64,000 nucleotides of DNA from Meghimatium bilineatum (GCA_034231615.1 CM067315.1:33773156-33837155), one strand, 5' to 3'. Shown: positions 31,179 to 41,664, counted from the first letter of the stretch. Program-made: numbers and translations. The notes: generated by a model from the sequence alone, not told the origin.

Positions 31179-31380
31179 CATCAACCCTGGCGGTCCAAGT
31201 ATCATCAACCTTGACGGACCAAATATCCGATGCCACGGCGAACCTCCGGGGTTTCCCCTGAAAATGATAAGGTATCGTTGTGAATAGTTCCTTATTCAGA
31301 CAAAGCTGGTTCCAGAACTCCAGTAAAATGGTGACCTCTGACTGTAGCAACGCAAACATCAGGTCTGTAACTGTCGCCAT
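31179..31380 (-). CDS. Candidate first coding exon, unrecognised
   Basis: An ATG at 31378-31380 has a strong Kozak context (A at -3, G at +4: ATCATGGCG). The 67 codons read MATVTDLMFALLQSEVTILL, EFWNQLCLNKELFTTIPYHF, QGKPRRFAVASDIWSVKVDD and TWTARVD before a very strong donor GTATGTGAGT (intron from 31178, phase 1). Composition is protein-like and not LINE-derived. The downstream exon is not identified; the SINE B copy at 30885-31158 starts 20 bp into the putative intron. I do not recognise the protein. Confidence 0.42.
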
Positions 31381-31984
31381 GATGCCTAGACAATGAGCAG
31401 GAGAACACCTTACCCATTTCTTTTGCCGTCAAGAAAATTTTGATTTCTGTGAAATCTGATAGTCTTGTGTGAGTGTTCTATCCTGTTCCTTCTAGTAAGA
31501 CTCATTGTAGAGCTATGCCCGGGGGAAAGGTCAGATCTTTATATGACAAAGTGCATCTCGTAATTGAGACAAAGGGAGAAAACAACTTTGTCAGATTTGA
31601 TCGTCTAGTGCCTAGATATTGTCAGATCTTTAATGCAGTATTTTCTACTGGGTGGTTGCCCTTGAAAACAGGGGAGGTAAAATGTCTCCGGCATTTTTCA
31701 CTTAAGATGTTGACTTCTGTTCCAGCCTCCCATATTGTCCATGTTTGTCTGTCGTATACTGTTTCCTCGCAGTTTCCGTCTTCATGACTTCTGCGTTCTT
31801 CTCTACTTCCTGACTTAGGAGAATGCCAATTCAAATGGCGAAGCTCTGTTGTAAGGTTTGAACTGTTGTTTCTAAGATCAGAACTGATCTGTTCTTCTTC
31901 TTTTTTTTTTCTTGTTCTCTCGAACTGTAACTAACTGGAAGTCGTGATGACTGGATTGCCAGAATTTAGACTTGTACTATTTTT

Positions 31985-32060
31985 TGATGGTTACAAAGTT
32001 CTGATATAGCAAAATTGGACTAACGTCCGAGGTTGAACGAAGTGTAATTCACCACAAAAA
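31985..32060 (+). repeat. Dispersed repeat shared with 9710-9850
   Basis: TCTGATATAGCAAAATTGGA and CTAACGTCCGAGGTTGAACG; see the 9.7-kb copy. Followed by a G-run at 32070-32083. Confidence 0.5.
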
Positions 32061-32089
32061 TTCTTTTTTTGGGGGGGGGGGGAGGATCT

Positions 32090-32300
32090 ATCTGGAGCAG
32101 TTGTTAAGTTGTTAAGCCGTATGATTTGTGCTTAGTGGTAGTGTGTTCGAATTCAGCAAGCGAAATCTTGTTTATAAAGTGTATTTTTTAGGCTCCTGAG
32201 ATTACCTTATGAAGCTACAGAGTTACGTGCTATGAGCGATATTATCGGTAGGTGGCATGCGGCTTTGTTGAAAGGGATGCAATACATATGTGGGTGACCC
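32090..32300 (+). mobile_element. tRNA-headed SINE family T ending in (TAA)n
   Basis: GTTGTTAAGCCGTATGATTT, a B-box region GTGTTCGAATTCAGC, body AGTTACGTGCTATGAGCGAT and GGGATGCAATACATATGTGG, then directly (TAA)n. Matches 15405 and 63265 copies. Confidence 0.82.
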
Positions 32301-32302
32301 AA

Positions 32303-32376
<74 letters not shown>
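32300..32376. repeat. (TAA)n shared tail
   Basis: About 24 TAA units. They serve as 3' tail of the plus-strand SINE on the left and, in reverse (TTA)n, of the minus-strand LINE on the right. Confidence 0.95.
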
Positions 32377-32378
<2 letters not shown>

Positions 32379-32495
32379 GACCCATAACCCGTCAGGGCCT
32401 TAGGAGTGTCACACTGAATACATCAGCACAAAATACCTTCCAAACAACTCTGTCCTGAGTTAGTCGGAGAAGTGTAGAAATATCATGCCCAGACC
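32377..32495 (-). mobile_element. LINE 3' end, (TTA)n-tailed family
   Basis: The minus strand reads SGHDISTLLRLTQDRVVWKV, FCADVFSVTLLRP, RVMG, then (TTA)n. Same family as 56157-56420. Confidence 0.85.
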
Positions 32496-32514
32496 ATTCA
32501 TTATCTATCTATCT

Positions 32515-32895
32515 ATTCGCAGAAGCCCTTTGTTGCCTTTTGGCTTCAGAGATAGAAGAATTTCTGGAGACGGTCCTCTTGTGTGCTGAGTATATTGTGG
32601 AATTTGTCGCCTCTTTTATTTTAGTGGTCCATCGTTTTCGTGGTCAGCCTCTAGGTCTGTCTTCGCTGTATCTGTGTAGCATAGCTTGCTGTGGTATGCT
32701 GTCTGATGGTAGTCTGCTGATGTGTGCAAACCATTTGATCTGTTGTCTCTTGATGTATTCTAAGATTGGGGTGGTGCCGGTTATTTGTCGGATGTCCTCA
32801 TTCCTCACCCTGTCTCTTAACGATATTCCTAGGATTCTGCGTAAGCATGCCATTTCAGCTGTCATCAGTTTATGTTTGTCTTGCGCTTTAAAAAA
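32515..32895 (-). mobile_element. RTE-like LINE C-terminal segment
   Basis: The minus strand reads AQDKHKLMTAEMACLRRILG, ISLRDRVRNEDIRQITGTTP, ILEYIKRQQIKWFAHISRLP, and ends EAKRQQRASANR. Same family as 24840-25245. The frame is largely intact. Confidence 0.92.
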
Positions 32896-33190
32896 AAACA
32901 ACCATTCCTTGCTGTTATCAATCCAGAATTTCCTCCGTCCTCCTCCGAACGACCATTGGTGGAAATAAAACGGCGATACTAAGCCATTTCTGTTCTTTTG
33001 ACTACATTCTGTCAGTTTGTCAGTTCCTCTTTTGACAAGTTTGGCACACATGGCGGATGTCATAGTTCTCCATGCCTGTCGGTCAGTTGCCAAGAATTGC
33101 AGGTCTTGTGCATTTATGCCTGTTGATTTTAATTCATTCATAACAGTTCTTCTGAGAGTTGTTTTTGGTCTTCCCTGTTTTATTTACTTG
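32895..33190 (-). mobile_element. Mosaic of two LINE ends
   Basis: The minus strand reads a GKTKNNSQKNCYE-type piece, STGINAQDLQFLATDRQAWR, TMTSAMCAKLVKRGTD (3' end of one LINE), then SFGGGRRKFWIDN (part of another). It abuts the RTE-like segment at 32895. Confidence 0.8.
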
Positions 33191-33249
33191 TCTGGTGTCC
33201 ACATGAAGACTTGTGGAATACTACTAATGATAACAATAATAATGATAAT

Positions 33250-33692
33250 AACAAATCATCATCATGAGCACAATAACAATCATCATCATGAGCACAATAA
33301 CAATCATCATCATGAACACAATAACAATCATCATCATGAGCACAATAACAATCATCATCATGAGCACAATAACAATCATCATCATGAGCACAATAACAAT
33401 CATCATCATGAACACAATAACAATCATCATCATGAGCACAATAACAATCATCATCATGAGCACAATAACAATCATCATCGTGAGCACAATAACAATCATC
33501 ATCATGAGCACAATAACAATCATCATCATCATGAACACAATAACAATCATCATCATGAACCCAATACATATCATCATCATGAGCACAATAACAATCATCA
33601 TCATGAGCACAATAACAATCATCATCATGAACACAATAACAATCATCATCATCATGAACACAATAACAATCATCATCATCATCATGAACACA
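33250..33692. repeat. 24-bp minisatellite
   Basis: Eighteen units of CAATAACAATCATCATCATG plus AGCA, with a few 27-bp units gaining one CAT. Because 24 and 27 are multiples of 3, several frames on both strands are open, including His/Asn-rich (HNNNHHHE) and Ile/Thr-rich readings. Confidence 0.97.
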
Positions 33693-33850
33693 TCGACATC
33701 GCAATAATCATCATCATAATCATCATACTAATCGTCATTATTTTCGTCCCCAGCATCATCATCACCATCACCACTACCATCAGTATCACCATCGTTATCT
33801 TCATCACATCATTATTTTCATCATTATCACAATCATTATCAACAACAACA
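33693..33850. repeat. Degenerate (ATC)n tract
   Basis: ATC/CAT-rich imperfect triplets continuing from the 24-bp array. Confidence 0.8.
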
Positions 33851-34340
33851 GAATATTCGATTAAATCTGAGTTTGAAACTGACGCCAATATGTCAGCCAG
33901 TAAAAAGTTTTCGAACAAATCGACAGGCGATACATTTTGATAATTAGATGTAGGACTATCAGGTAATTAAAAGCAAATTACTCGTTCCGCTAAAGTATCG
34001 TTCATATTGCAGAGTTTTTAATGCACGCTTCAATGACATTTTGCTTGAAGCCAAAGCTTCTAGTAGTTTTATTGCTCTTCGTCTGCGCAACTGACTTTGT
34101 TAATTTGGCGAGAGAAAAAAAAAGTAGTTCAGAGATCTGAAGAGGATGAGAGAGGAATATCTAGATGAAGGTATGGGAGGGAGGTTATACATTAAAATTA
34201 TAAAAGTCGTTTAGGAAAATGGTGAATGTTTATGTGGAATATTTCAATGTTAAATTGTGAAGCGGAAGTTAATGTGATCTGATGGGCAGCCTTAGTGGAG
34301 ATGATGTCATGTGTTTGACCGACTGATGACATTGTCAGAA
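33850..34340. other. Unassigned AT-rich DNA
   Basis: No coding or repeat match recognised. Confidence 0.4.
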
Positions 34341-34364
34341 GATGAAATTATTCATGACGGCAGA

Positions 34365-34590
34365 ACCAGGGTGGGGGGAGGGGAAGGGGGGTGGGGTGTG
34401 TTTTGCGTGTTCAAATAAAGGTCGTAGATTTGTTCTCCTTAAAGGGGGGGGGGGGGGGTGGGGTGGTTTCCTAAAAAAAAAAAAAAAAGAAACAACAGGT
34501 CGTTTGTGCGTTTTCTCTCGTGATTCTGTGATGAGAAAATTGATGACCTTTTTGTGAAAAAAACGCTAACGTGGGGGGGGGGGAAGCATT
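34365..34590. repeat. G-run repeat family, second copy
   Basis: G-rich runs at 34369-34398, 34444-34466 and 34573-34583, with CCTAAAAAAAA and AATTGATGACCTTTTTG between them as at 26.3 kb. Confidence 0.6.
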
Positions 34591-34689
34591 GTCGTTAACT
34601 TCTGTCAAACCTCTACTCCTTGTCAGAAACTGTCAAACTTATACGAGAGGGGAAACAAACCCACTCAATTGTTGGGGTAATTTATAAAA

Positions 34690-34850
34690 CTATAGCACGT
34701 CAGTAGTTTGTGTACTGGCTTCCTATTCATGTGATCCAGGGTTCAATTTCCAGTTCACATGAAACATTTTTAAAATTACTAAAGACTTCTAGGTGAATCC
34801 GTCTTAAGAAAAAGGGTACCAAATCAATAAAGTTAATGTGATTTGCATGT
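34690..34850 (+). mobile_element. tRNA-headed SINE family V
   Basis: GTACTGGCTTCCTATTCATG, the B box CCAGGGTTCAATTTCC, then body AGTTCACATGAAACATTTTT and AAGGGTACCAAATC. Same family as 47905-48280. Confidence 0.75.
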
Positions 34851-34879
34851 TGATGACCACATGACTTTTAGGTAAGCCG

Positions 34880-35132
34880 CTATTATTACTATACATATAA
34901 TAATAATTGTGTGCTATTATTATCATCATTACTATTACTGTTATTGTTATTATTGTTGTTATTATAACTGCTAATAATATTATTATTACTGTTATTATTA
35001 TTGGTATTATTATTATTATTATTATTATTTTTATAAATATTTGTAATTATTATTACAAATGCTATTGTTATTATTGCTATTGTTATTGTTATTATTATTT
35101 TTATTATTGTTGTCGATAATACTATTATTAAC
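34880..35132. repeat. Degenerate (ATT)n microsatellite
   Basis: ATT/GTT/CAT triplets over 250 bp; open frames in it are low complexity. Confidence 0.9.
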
Positions 35133-35284
35133 ATTTATGTTGTTTGTTTGCTTGAGAACCCCAGGAATTGCGAGATTAATTCTTACTTCCTACGTGCAGT
35201 GGGGTGGTTTTTCTGAGCATTCTTTCATACCCAAGAGATTTCAGCTTTCGGCTTAGTGAAATATCAATTGAAGGCGCCTTCTAC

Positions 35285-35440
35285 TCAGAGAGGTGTCTAT
35301 AATTGTATAGAAGACATGCTACAAAGCTTCCATAAGAGAGCCTCACTATAACTGCATGTCATCATCTACTAAGGTTTTCTGTTGCATGGGTGGTTTGTCT
35401 AGTGGGCCATTGGTGGAACCCACAGACACAATCTCGTGCG
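35285..35440 (-). repeat. Dispersed repeat R2, second copy
   Basis: Reverse complement matches 20575-20720: CATCTACTAAGGTTTTCTGT, TGCATGGGTGGTTTGTCTAG and GGGCCATTGGTGG. Confidence 0.85.
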
Positions 35441-35444
35441 TTTT

Positions 35445-36220
35445 TATTATTGATAATATGATTATTATTATCTTATTTCAAAGTCAATTGAGTAGTCTTC
35501 ATCGTACCCACCTCCCCTTTCCCCCTGGTGCTTAGGCTTTATACTGTAAGTCTCTAATTTCTAAGCTTCACTTAATAATTGATAAATACATTTCAATAGA
35601 GATATGAACTTCCAAAACGTGATTTATCTAAAAGTATCTCACTTGATATCCTGAGATTTGTACCATGAATAAATCCGCTTCTGACTTGCCAGATTATACT
35701 TCTCCTCCCTGTTTTCGATTCCAGCCTAGGGCGACTACGCCGGCGCCCTAAGGCGTAGAGGCACATAACTGAATTGTCCGTTATAAACGGAAATGAGGTT
35801 TGCTCTCCAAACATCTCACGAGTGAAGCTCTCTATGTATTTTTCCACATTTTCAGCGGCTCACGATTTGGCTAAATCACGCATGTTCATGGATCAATTTT
35901 GATTAATAGATCTGCTTCGTCTTCATCTTCGTCGCCAACATGACAACAAACAAGTCACAATAATCATCGGCACAACCAACGATAATGAAATCAGTAAACT
36001 AGTAATGGTAATTCTTAAAATCAGAGGGCATGAGATTAATTAGACATGCAAATGACACCACATTAATATAAAAACCCCCACAGGTTTACAATACGATTAT
36101 GTCAGTTAAACATCATATCAAGGAACAAAATCTTTTCCTCAATGCAAATATATATATATGTTATGTATATTATGTATATCAACCGAAATGACTTACTATA
36201 GTTATTGGCTAAGCGTCTAT
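35445..36220. other. Unassigned DNA
   Basis: Includes a small perfect-stem hairpin near 35726-35755 (CCTAGGGCG / CGCCCTAAGG) and an 84-codon minus-strand frame (35593-35847, GTG start) that I cannot support as coding. Confidence 0.4.
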
Positions 36221-36224
36221 TGTC

Positions 36225-36900
36225 TGTCCCCAGGTGAACGGTGGTTGATCGCATTCACACTTGCTGTCAGCGTTGGTGTGGGAGCTTCAGTTGTTGTTCC
36301 AAGGTCAGATTAGTCGCCTTGGTTGCATTGTCCATGTTTGCTCAATGCTATTTTGATGTTTTCTATTCATCGTTTTCTTGGTCTACCTTTGGCTTTATAT
36401 CCGGATATTCTTCGTTATATGCTTTTATTGGTATTTGGTTTAGGTTCATTCTCATAGATGACCGAACCATTTTACTTGCTGTCTTACGATATACTCAATA
36501 CATGATATTATACCAACTCTTTTCCTAATTTCCTAATTTCTGATTTTATCTAGTTTTATTAACCATTGCAGCTTTTCTCAAACACTTCATTCCACATGTA
36601 ACGACTTTCCTCTGCTGTGAGGCTGTTAAAGACCATGTTTGACATTGGTAGCAGAGTGTTTGTATACAAATTGTAAATATTATCTGTCTTTTGATTTTCA
36701 TCTTGATCTGTGGGTTAAGAAGTAAGTAATAGTGAAAGTTGGTACGTAACTGTGTTTGCTTTCGGACACATTGTTTCTATTTCTATGTCATAGTCTTCCA
36801 TTTTCAGAAAAAGTGCTTTCTAGTTTTTAAATTCTTTAGCTTGTTTCACTTTGGTGTTATTTATCGTTATAACCATTGGATTTGCAGACATGCTAATTTT
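36225..36900 (-). mobile_element. RTE-like LINE C-terminal region, decayed
   Basis: The minus strand reads LYTNTLLPMSNMVF, SRYMWNEVFEKS, RRISGYKAKGRPRKR and IENIKIALSKHGQCNQ in broken frames. Same family as 47300-47760. Confidence 0.82.
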
Positions 36901-36944
36901 CATAATTTCTAGTTTTCTTTTGTACGATAAGAGTAACTAGACAT

Positions 36945-37365
36945 CTTTGAATATCGACATCTTTGAATATCTCGGGTCAATCAGCACCAGCACTGGAGAT
37001 TGCTCAGAAGAGATCAAAAAGAAGGTAGCAATGACGCTAAAAAAACATCACACATGAAAAAATATATGACAAGTTCAAACAGAAAAACAAAGGTACAACT
37101 ATTAAGAAGTTATATTTTTCCAGTGCCGCTTATGGTTGTGAGACGTGGACAATGATGTCTGCAATGGAACAGAAAATATGGTCATTCCAAATAAAATATT
37201 ATAAGAAAAGTCCGAAGAATATCTTGTCTTTGACAGAAAGACGAACCAACACAAGGCAAAGATCTGAACATAAAATGAGACTGGTTTATCAAAACGATCC
37301 AAAAGCTGGACTGGTGTATATTCAAAATAGCATTCGCTTCTTGGTTCTGTCAACGGTTTAATGAT
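36945..37365 (+). mobile_element. LINE reverse transcriptase thumb fragment
   Basis: EYLGSISTSTGDCSEEIKKK, VAMTLK, RSYIFPVPLMVV, then SAMEQKIWSFQIKYYKKSPK. Typical of the YLG-to-C-terminal region of RTE-like ORF2; several frame breaks. Confidence 0.75.
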
Positions 37366-37554
37366 GTATGTCCATAATCATTCCGTTCAATTCGTGGTCT
37401 GGTCAAAGTTGGAATGAAATGTGTCTATAATCATTGCCGCGCGTACCAGTCAAAAATTGACTGATGCGTATCCACAAATATGTATTCGTTGCACAGCCAA
37501 TGGTGGACTCATGCAAGTTCAACGTTTGTCTGCTCCATCTACATCCATCCATAA

Positions 37555-37740
37555 ACAAATAACTAGTTAGGGTCGTAGAGGCGCCACATTGAAGGCGTCA
37601 ACACGTAGAGTCTCCCAGCGTCTTCTATTGTCGGCGACGCGGATGAGTGTGGAAAATCCTGACTTGTCCAGTCTTTGATATTCTTTTCCCATAATTTTCT
37701 GTAAACCCTCTGTTTCTTCAACTCTCAACTGTACCCTGTA
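37555..37740 (-). mobile_element. LINE 3' end fragment
   Basis: The minus strand reads YGKRISKTGQVRIFHTHPRR, then LGDSTC and a CGASTTLTS ending like many LINE C-termini. Short and broken. Confidence 0.5.
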
Positions 37741-37924
37741 ACATCATTTTTTAAAAGCATCATGTCGGCATACGTGTTCAAAAGATGCATGTTTTTCTTC
37801 GTCGTCCAGTCATATGTAAACTAACGTACGACCAATATCATTGTTCTGTGGTCCGGTCAAAGATGAACCGGACAAACCTATCTCAGCGTCTACCGGTTCA
37901 CAAGTATAATCAATTGAATAAATA

Positions 37925-38130
37925 TATCATCATCATCATGTGGCATATTCTTCCCGGAAAAAGGATTTCTTTATGGACCTTCTGAACATCTCGCGAACTT
38001 GGGCGAGTTGACTTGCCTCGTCCAAGGACATGTTTAAATAGTCAGAAATATCATATGTCCATCGTCGTCTTTCGTGGCCTCTTCGTCTGCAGCGTTTACT
38101 CTGCCTTCTGCTATTGGCATTTCCATGCTG
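37925..38130 (-). mobile_element. RTE-like LINE 3' end
   Basis: Reverse complement of the 59460-60265 family tail: CATCATCATCATGTGGCATA, TCTTCCCGGAAAAAGGATTT, GTTTAAATAGTCAGAAATAT and CGTCGTC. Confidence 0.8.
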
Positions 38131-38212
38131 TTATCGTAAATATAATAGTATAATATTGTAAGTATTAAATACAATTATTATGATTACTATTATTCAATCA
38201 CATTTAGCATAT

Positions 38213-38570
38213 TGATTAACATGATGTCACAGTAAGACATATAGATCAACTAACATGATGTCACAGTAAGACATATAGATCAGCTAACATGATGTCACAT
38301 TAAGACACACATAGATCAATTAACATGATGTCACATTAAGACACATATAGATCAACTAACATGATGTCACAGTAAGACATATAGATCAACTAACATGATG
38401 TCACAGTAAGACATACATAGATCAACTAACATGATGTCACAGTAAGACATATAGATTAACTAACATGATGTCACAGTAAGACATACATAGATCAACTAAC
38501 ATGATGTCACAGTAAGACATACATAGATCAACTAACATGATGTCACATTAAGACACAAATAATTACTAAC
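38213..38570. repeat. 34/36-bp minisatellite
   Basis: About ten copies of AACATGATGTCACAGTAAGA plus CATATAGATCAACT. ATACATAG insertions make 36- or 38-bp units; CATTAAGACAC variants occur in blocks. Confidence 0.95.
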
Positions 38571-38574
38571 ATTA

Positions 38575-38705
38575 TGGCATAGTAATACACACATTTAGAT
38601 TAATATAACTGCAGTAAAACACAAACATAAGCACATAAACACACACACACACATAAGTACATAAATAGACACACAGAAGCACATAAGTATATACATACAC
38701 AGAAG
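38575..38705. repeat. CA-rich tract
   Basis: ACACACAC and ACATAAGTACATAAATAGAC-like imperfect repeats following the minisatellite. Confidence 0.7.
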
Positions 38706-38829
38706 AGAGAAAGAATGTCGTAGAAAGGTGTGGGAGTTACTAAGGAAAGAAGAGAGTATACTGGAGATTAAAAAATGACAGAAATACGTTGATAAAACTC
38801 CTCCCTTATAGTGATGGAGATTTTACCAG

Positions 38830-39180
38830 CTTACCGTTGTAAGGATCGAAACGGCAAGGTTTTATTACCAAAGGACCGGTTTTAAGTTATAGTTCTCCCC
38901 TGAGTCCAGGACTTAACTGCAGACTCTACCTACTAGCTTGCGGGCGTTATGAGAAAGTTCAAAGCGCCAGAACTAGTCAAGTCTTCTAGCTCTCGCCAAA
39001 TTACCAGACACCGCATCGAAGCTGGCCTCTCCAATAGGAATCGGCAATCATGCCTGGGGCAGCTTGGACTCAAATATTCTAGCTCCCCGCCTCTATCTCT
39101 TACGTCAGTCGGCCAGTAAGGCAGGCAGTGGGCGGGGTTAATGTGCTTCTAGCGGTGGTGGTCTTCAACAGATAATCAAT
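38830..39180. other. GC-richer unassigned block
   Basis: Balanced composition. Near its end TTACGTCAGTCGG and GTGGGCGGGGTTAATG resemble CRE and GC-box promoter elements. No TATA box or exon is recognised; it could equally be a mobile-element end. Confidence 0.3.
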
Positions 39181-39339
39181 CACATGCAGAATATAGATTT
39201 ACAAAGAACATTACTAGCACATAATTTTTGATGGCAGACGGTTTATGAAATTGATGCCATCGCCATATTTGAAAATGATACTCGTAATATTCTGTAGATC
39301 AAGAAACAATATTGGATATCGGTGTCAGTCAGATGACTC

Positions 39340-39529
39340 AAATAGAGATGTGTCCATCGAAGACGGATGTGTTGGGCGATTGGCTCACATATAACGGCGA
39401 CACAACATATTTATATTCTCTGGACTACGTCCTGCTGGAAATCTAGTAGGATCATTGTCCTGCTACAAGAGAAATCGAGTGGGAGTTTGAGAATGAATGC
39501 AGAAGAAGAAGAAGAAGAAATTGAGATGT
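39340..39529 (+). mobile_element. SINE family A with 12-bp target duplication
   Basis: The 166-bp element at 39352-39517 starts GTCCATCGAAGACGGATGTG and ends with (GAA)6. Flanks AAATAGAGATGT (39340-39351) and AAATTGAGATGT (39518-39529) differ at one base. This is the reference copy for family A and shows it is a target-primed retroposon of about 165 bp. Confidence 0.92.
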
Positions 39530-39539
39530 TAATTTAATA

Positions 39540-40160
39540 GTATCATCATCATCAGGTAGCATGCCATGGCCCTGTATCTCGTTGTTTTTTTGTATATCTT
39601 GACATTTGCCCAGTGTTACCCCTGCCACCTACTTCCTGTTTAGGGTTGTTACCCTACACTGGAAGATTTATCCCTAGCATATCATGGACAGGGTGTAGCA
39701 ATCATCACAGCCTTTCGAAACTTCTGTCAATCTTCTTGCCACTGTTACTTTCATGGTCAGGTGGTCTTTGATGTCTTGTGTCTACCTTCTTCTTAGTATG
39801 CCTCTTGTTCGTCACCCTGGCAGCATCTCCTCCATTATGATCTTCTCTAGGCTGTCATGACGTTTGATATGACAAAAATATTGAAGTTTTCCGGTAAAAA
39901 CCTTGCTGTTTAGCCAGTTTTCTTTTACATTAATATCTCTCGGCTATATTAGTAATCTTTTTAGTCTATGGTATTCTGAGGATATTTCTGTAACATTTTA
40001 TTTCAAATGCTGTTATTTAACTTTTCACTTTGTGGTGATTGTCCATGATTCATACCCATATGTGGTCACTAGGAATATGCAAGTTCTTAGGAATGTTAGT
40101 TTTGTTGGTATGTGTGATATAATTGGAGATGTTAACTTCAGCTATTTATTTATGTTCCTT
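39540..40160 (-). mobile_element. RTE-like LINE C-terminal region, (ATG)n tail
   Basis: The minus strand has LRTCIFLVTTYGYESWTI and, in broken frames, REILM.KKTG, NFNIFVISNVMTA and WRRCCQGDEQEAY, ending RYRAMACYLMMMM over CATCATCATCATCAGG. Confidence 0.78.
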
Positions 40161-40374
40161 CAGCGCAGAATATGGTACACAAGTCAGTCCTCTCCAGCTC
40201 GAGTAATGTTCTTTTTCTGCGTTCAGCATCTGTGATCATGCTATATTGTCAGGCCTGTCGTCAAAACGAAGTCCACTGTCTTCTCCAGGTCAGAGCGGCT
40301 GCCCCATAGCTTTTGCCTCAAGTCTGTATCCTCTGGCCAGGTCTGCTGTCTCTGCTCTTTGTATGTTGGGCAGT

Positions 40375-40700
40375 CCTTCTTCTTCTTCTTCTTTCGTTCA
40401 CTTGAAACATGTCTATATCTGCAATTATGTCTCCATAATAAAACTCACTGTTTTTTGTAGTTCATACAGTGTCCTATAGAGCTTTGATTCCAGTGTTGTT
40501 TCCTCTGGCCAATATGTCTGCCTCAGCGTTTCATGCTCAGAACACTCTTGAAGTATATGTTTGGTACTTTGCACTGCCTGTCCATATGTACACATGTATG
40601 TGTTGCGAATCTTTAACTTTGTATACATGTGACTGCGGAGTCGGTTGTGTCCTGTTCTGAGACGTAGAATTATAACTTGTTCTGATCTGTTCATAATGTG
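40375..40700 (-). mobile_element. Jockey-like LINE C-terminal zinc-knuckle, (GAA)n tail
   Basis: The minus strand reads SEQVIILRLRTGHNRLRSHM, YTKLKIRNTYMCTYGQAVQS, TKHILQECSEHETLRQTYWP and LYRTLYELQKTVSF. C..Y.....H...C is a degraded CCHC knuckle seen after the RNase H-like region of such LINEs. The 3' end CAAGTGAACGAAAG plus (AAG)n closely resembles SINE A/B tails. Confidence 0.88.
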
Positions 40701-40732
40701 ATAATCATCTTGTGTTGGTGTTTGTGGCTTTC

Positions 40733-41235
40733 TTATTGAGTTGTTGGGCAGTCCTGAAGTATGTGTTCCAGGGTCTGGGTTTCAGATCCACATGGACATT
40801 CATCTGTGTATGAGATCCTCAATCGGTAAAGGTGGCCCAACAGTTTGCAGTAGCCTGTTCTAAGGCGAAAAATTGTGGTCTGTTGATATCTTTGGAGGAG
40901 ATGTATTGCATCATGTTCGTATTCCTCTTCCATTTGTTTCTTCCACTTTGCTGTGTATGTGTTGTGGATTAATTCTACTGCGTGTAATTCTTGCATGATG
41001 TAGAGACCTATATTCATACCCTCATTGATGTTTGTTCTGCGAAGAGTCTCTCTTCGTCTTCCACTGTTTATTTTGTTATCTGGTACCCATTTTAATGCTT
41101 GTAGTAGCAGTCTGTTTTCATTCATCCTAATTAAATGTCCGAGATATATTGCTGTTCGGTGTCTTCTCTTATTTGCTTGTTCGACTTGAATTCTTCTCAA
41201 CCAATATTTAGGTGTTTTCTTCTTCTTCTTCATTG
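40733..41235 (-). mobile_element. In-frame fusion of two LINE C-termini
   Basis: One 166-codon minus-strand frame holds KKKKK from a (GAA)n tail and an RTE/L2-like segment (RRHRTAIYLGHLIRMNENRL, LQALKWVPDNKINSGRRRE). It continues without a stop into a Jockey-type end (YQQTTIFRLRTGYCKLLGHL, YTDECPCGSETQTLEHILQD). The CPCG...H...C knuckle is intact. The two halves normally belong to different LINE lineages. Confidence 0.85.
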
Positions 41236-41409
41236 TTCTTCAGTCAGATATCAAGTTACAGCGCCAATAGCTTCAGTCAGATAACAGGTTACAGAGCCAA
41301 TAGCTTCAATGAATTGTGTGATTCACTTCAGGTCATCCATGGAACCCCTCAAGTCTGGAAGTAGTGCCGTCTCAGTGGGCATATTTAGGAGCTTTCTAAA
41401 ACATTTATT

Positions 41410-41662
41410 TTCAAATTAATGCCTTTTCTTCTTCAGTGCTTTTGCTATTTTCCAACCTTCGCAACCACGTGTTAATATTGATATTTCATTCGAGTTGAAC
41501 AGTCGTAGTTTGTTATATTTACTTATTGTTTTTGATTTCCAGATGTTTGTTAGGTGGTTGAAAGAACTTGCTGCCAATGCAATTCTGGTAGTAATATCTT
41601 TTGTTGTATCTTTTGTTAATTTGATTGAATGTGTGATATGATTGGAGATGTTAACTTGATGG
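41410..41662 (-). mobile_element. LINE reverse transcriptase thumb fragment
   Basis: The minus strand reads HQVNISNHITHSIKLTKDTT, KDITTRIALAASSFNHLTNI, WKSKTISKYNKLRLFNSNEI and ILTRGCEGWKIAKALKKK, the region after YLG in L2/RTE-like ORF2. Its 5' end is the template of the 31-bp minisatellite at 41891-42110. Confidence 0.85.
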
Positions 41663-41664
41663 TG

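Noticed and set aside
33017..33940. 307-codon plus-strand open frame
   Set aside because: It runs antisense through a LINE end, then the 24-bp array, then ATC triplets. Low complexity explains it.
35593..35847. 84-codon minus-strand frame as an exon
   Set aside because: No ATG, no convincing splice signals, and open frames of this size are expected by chance in this AT-rich window.
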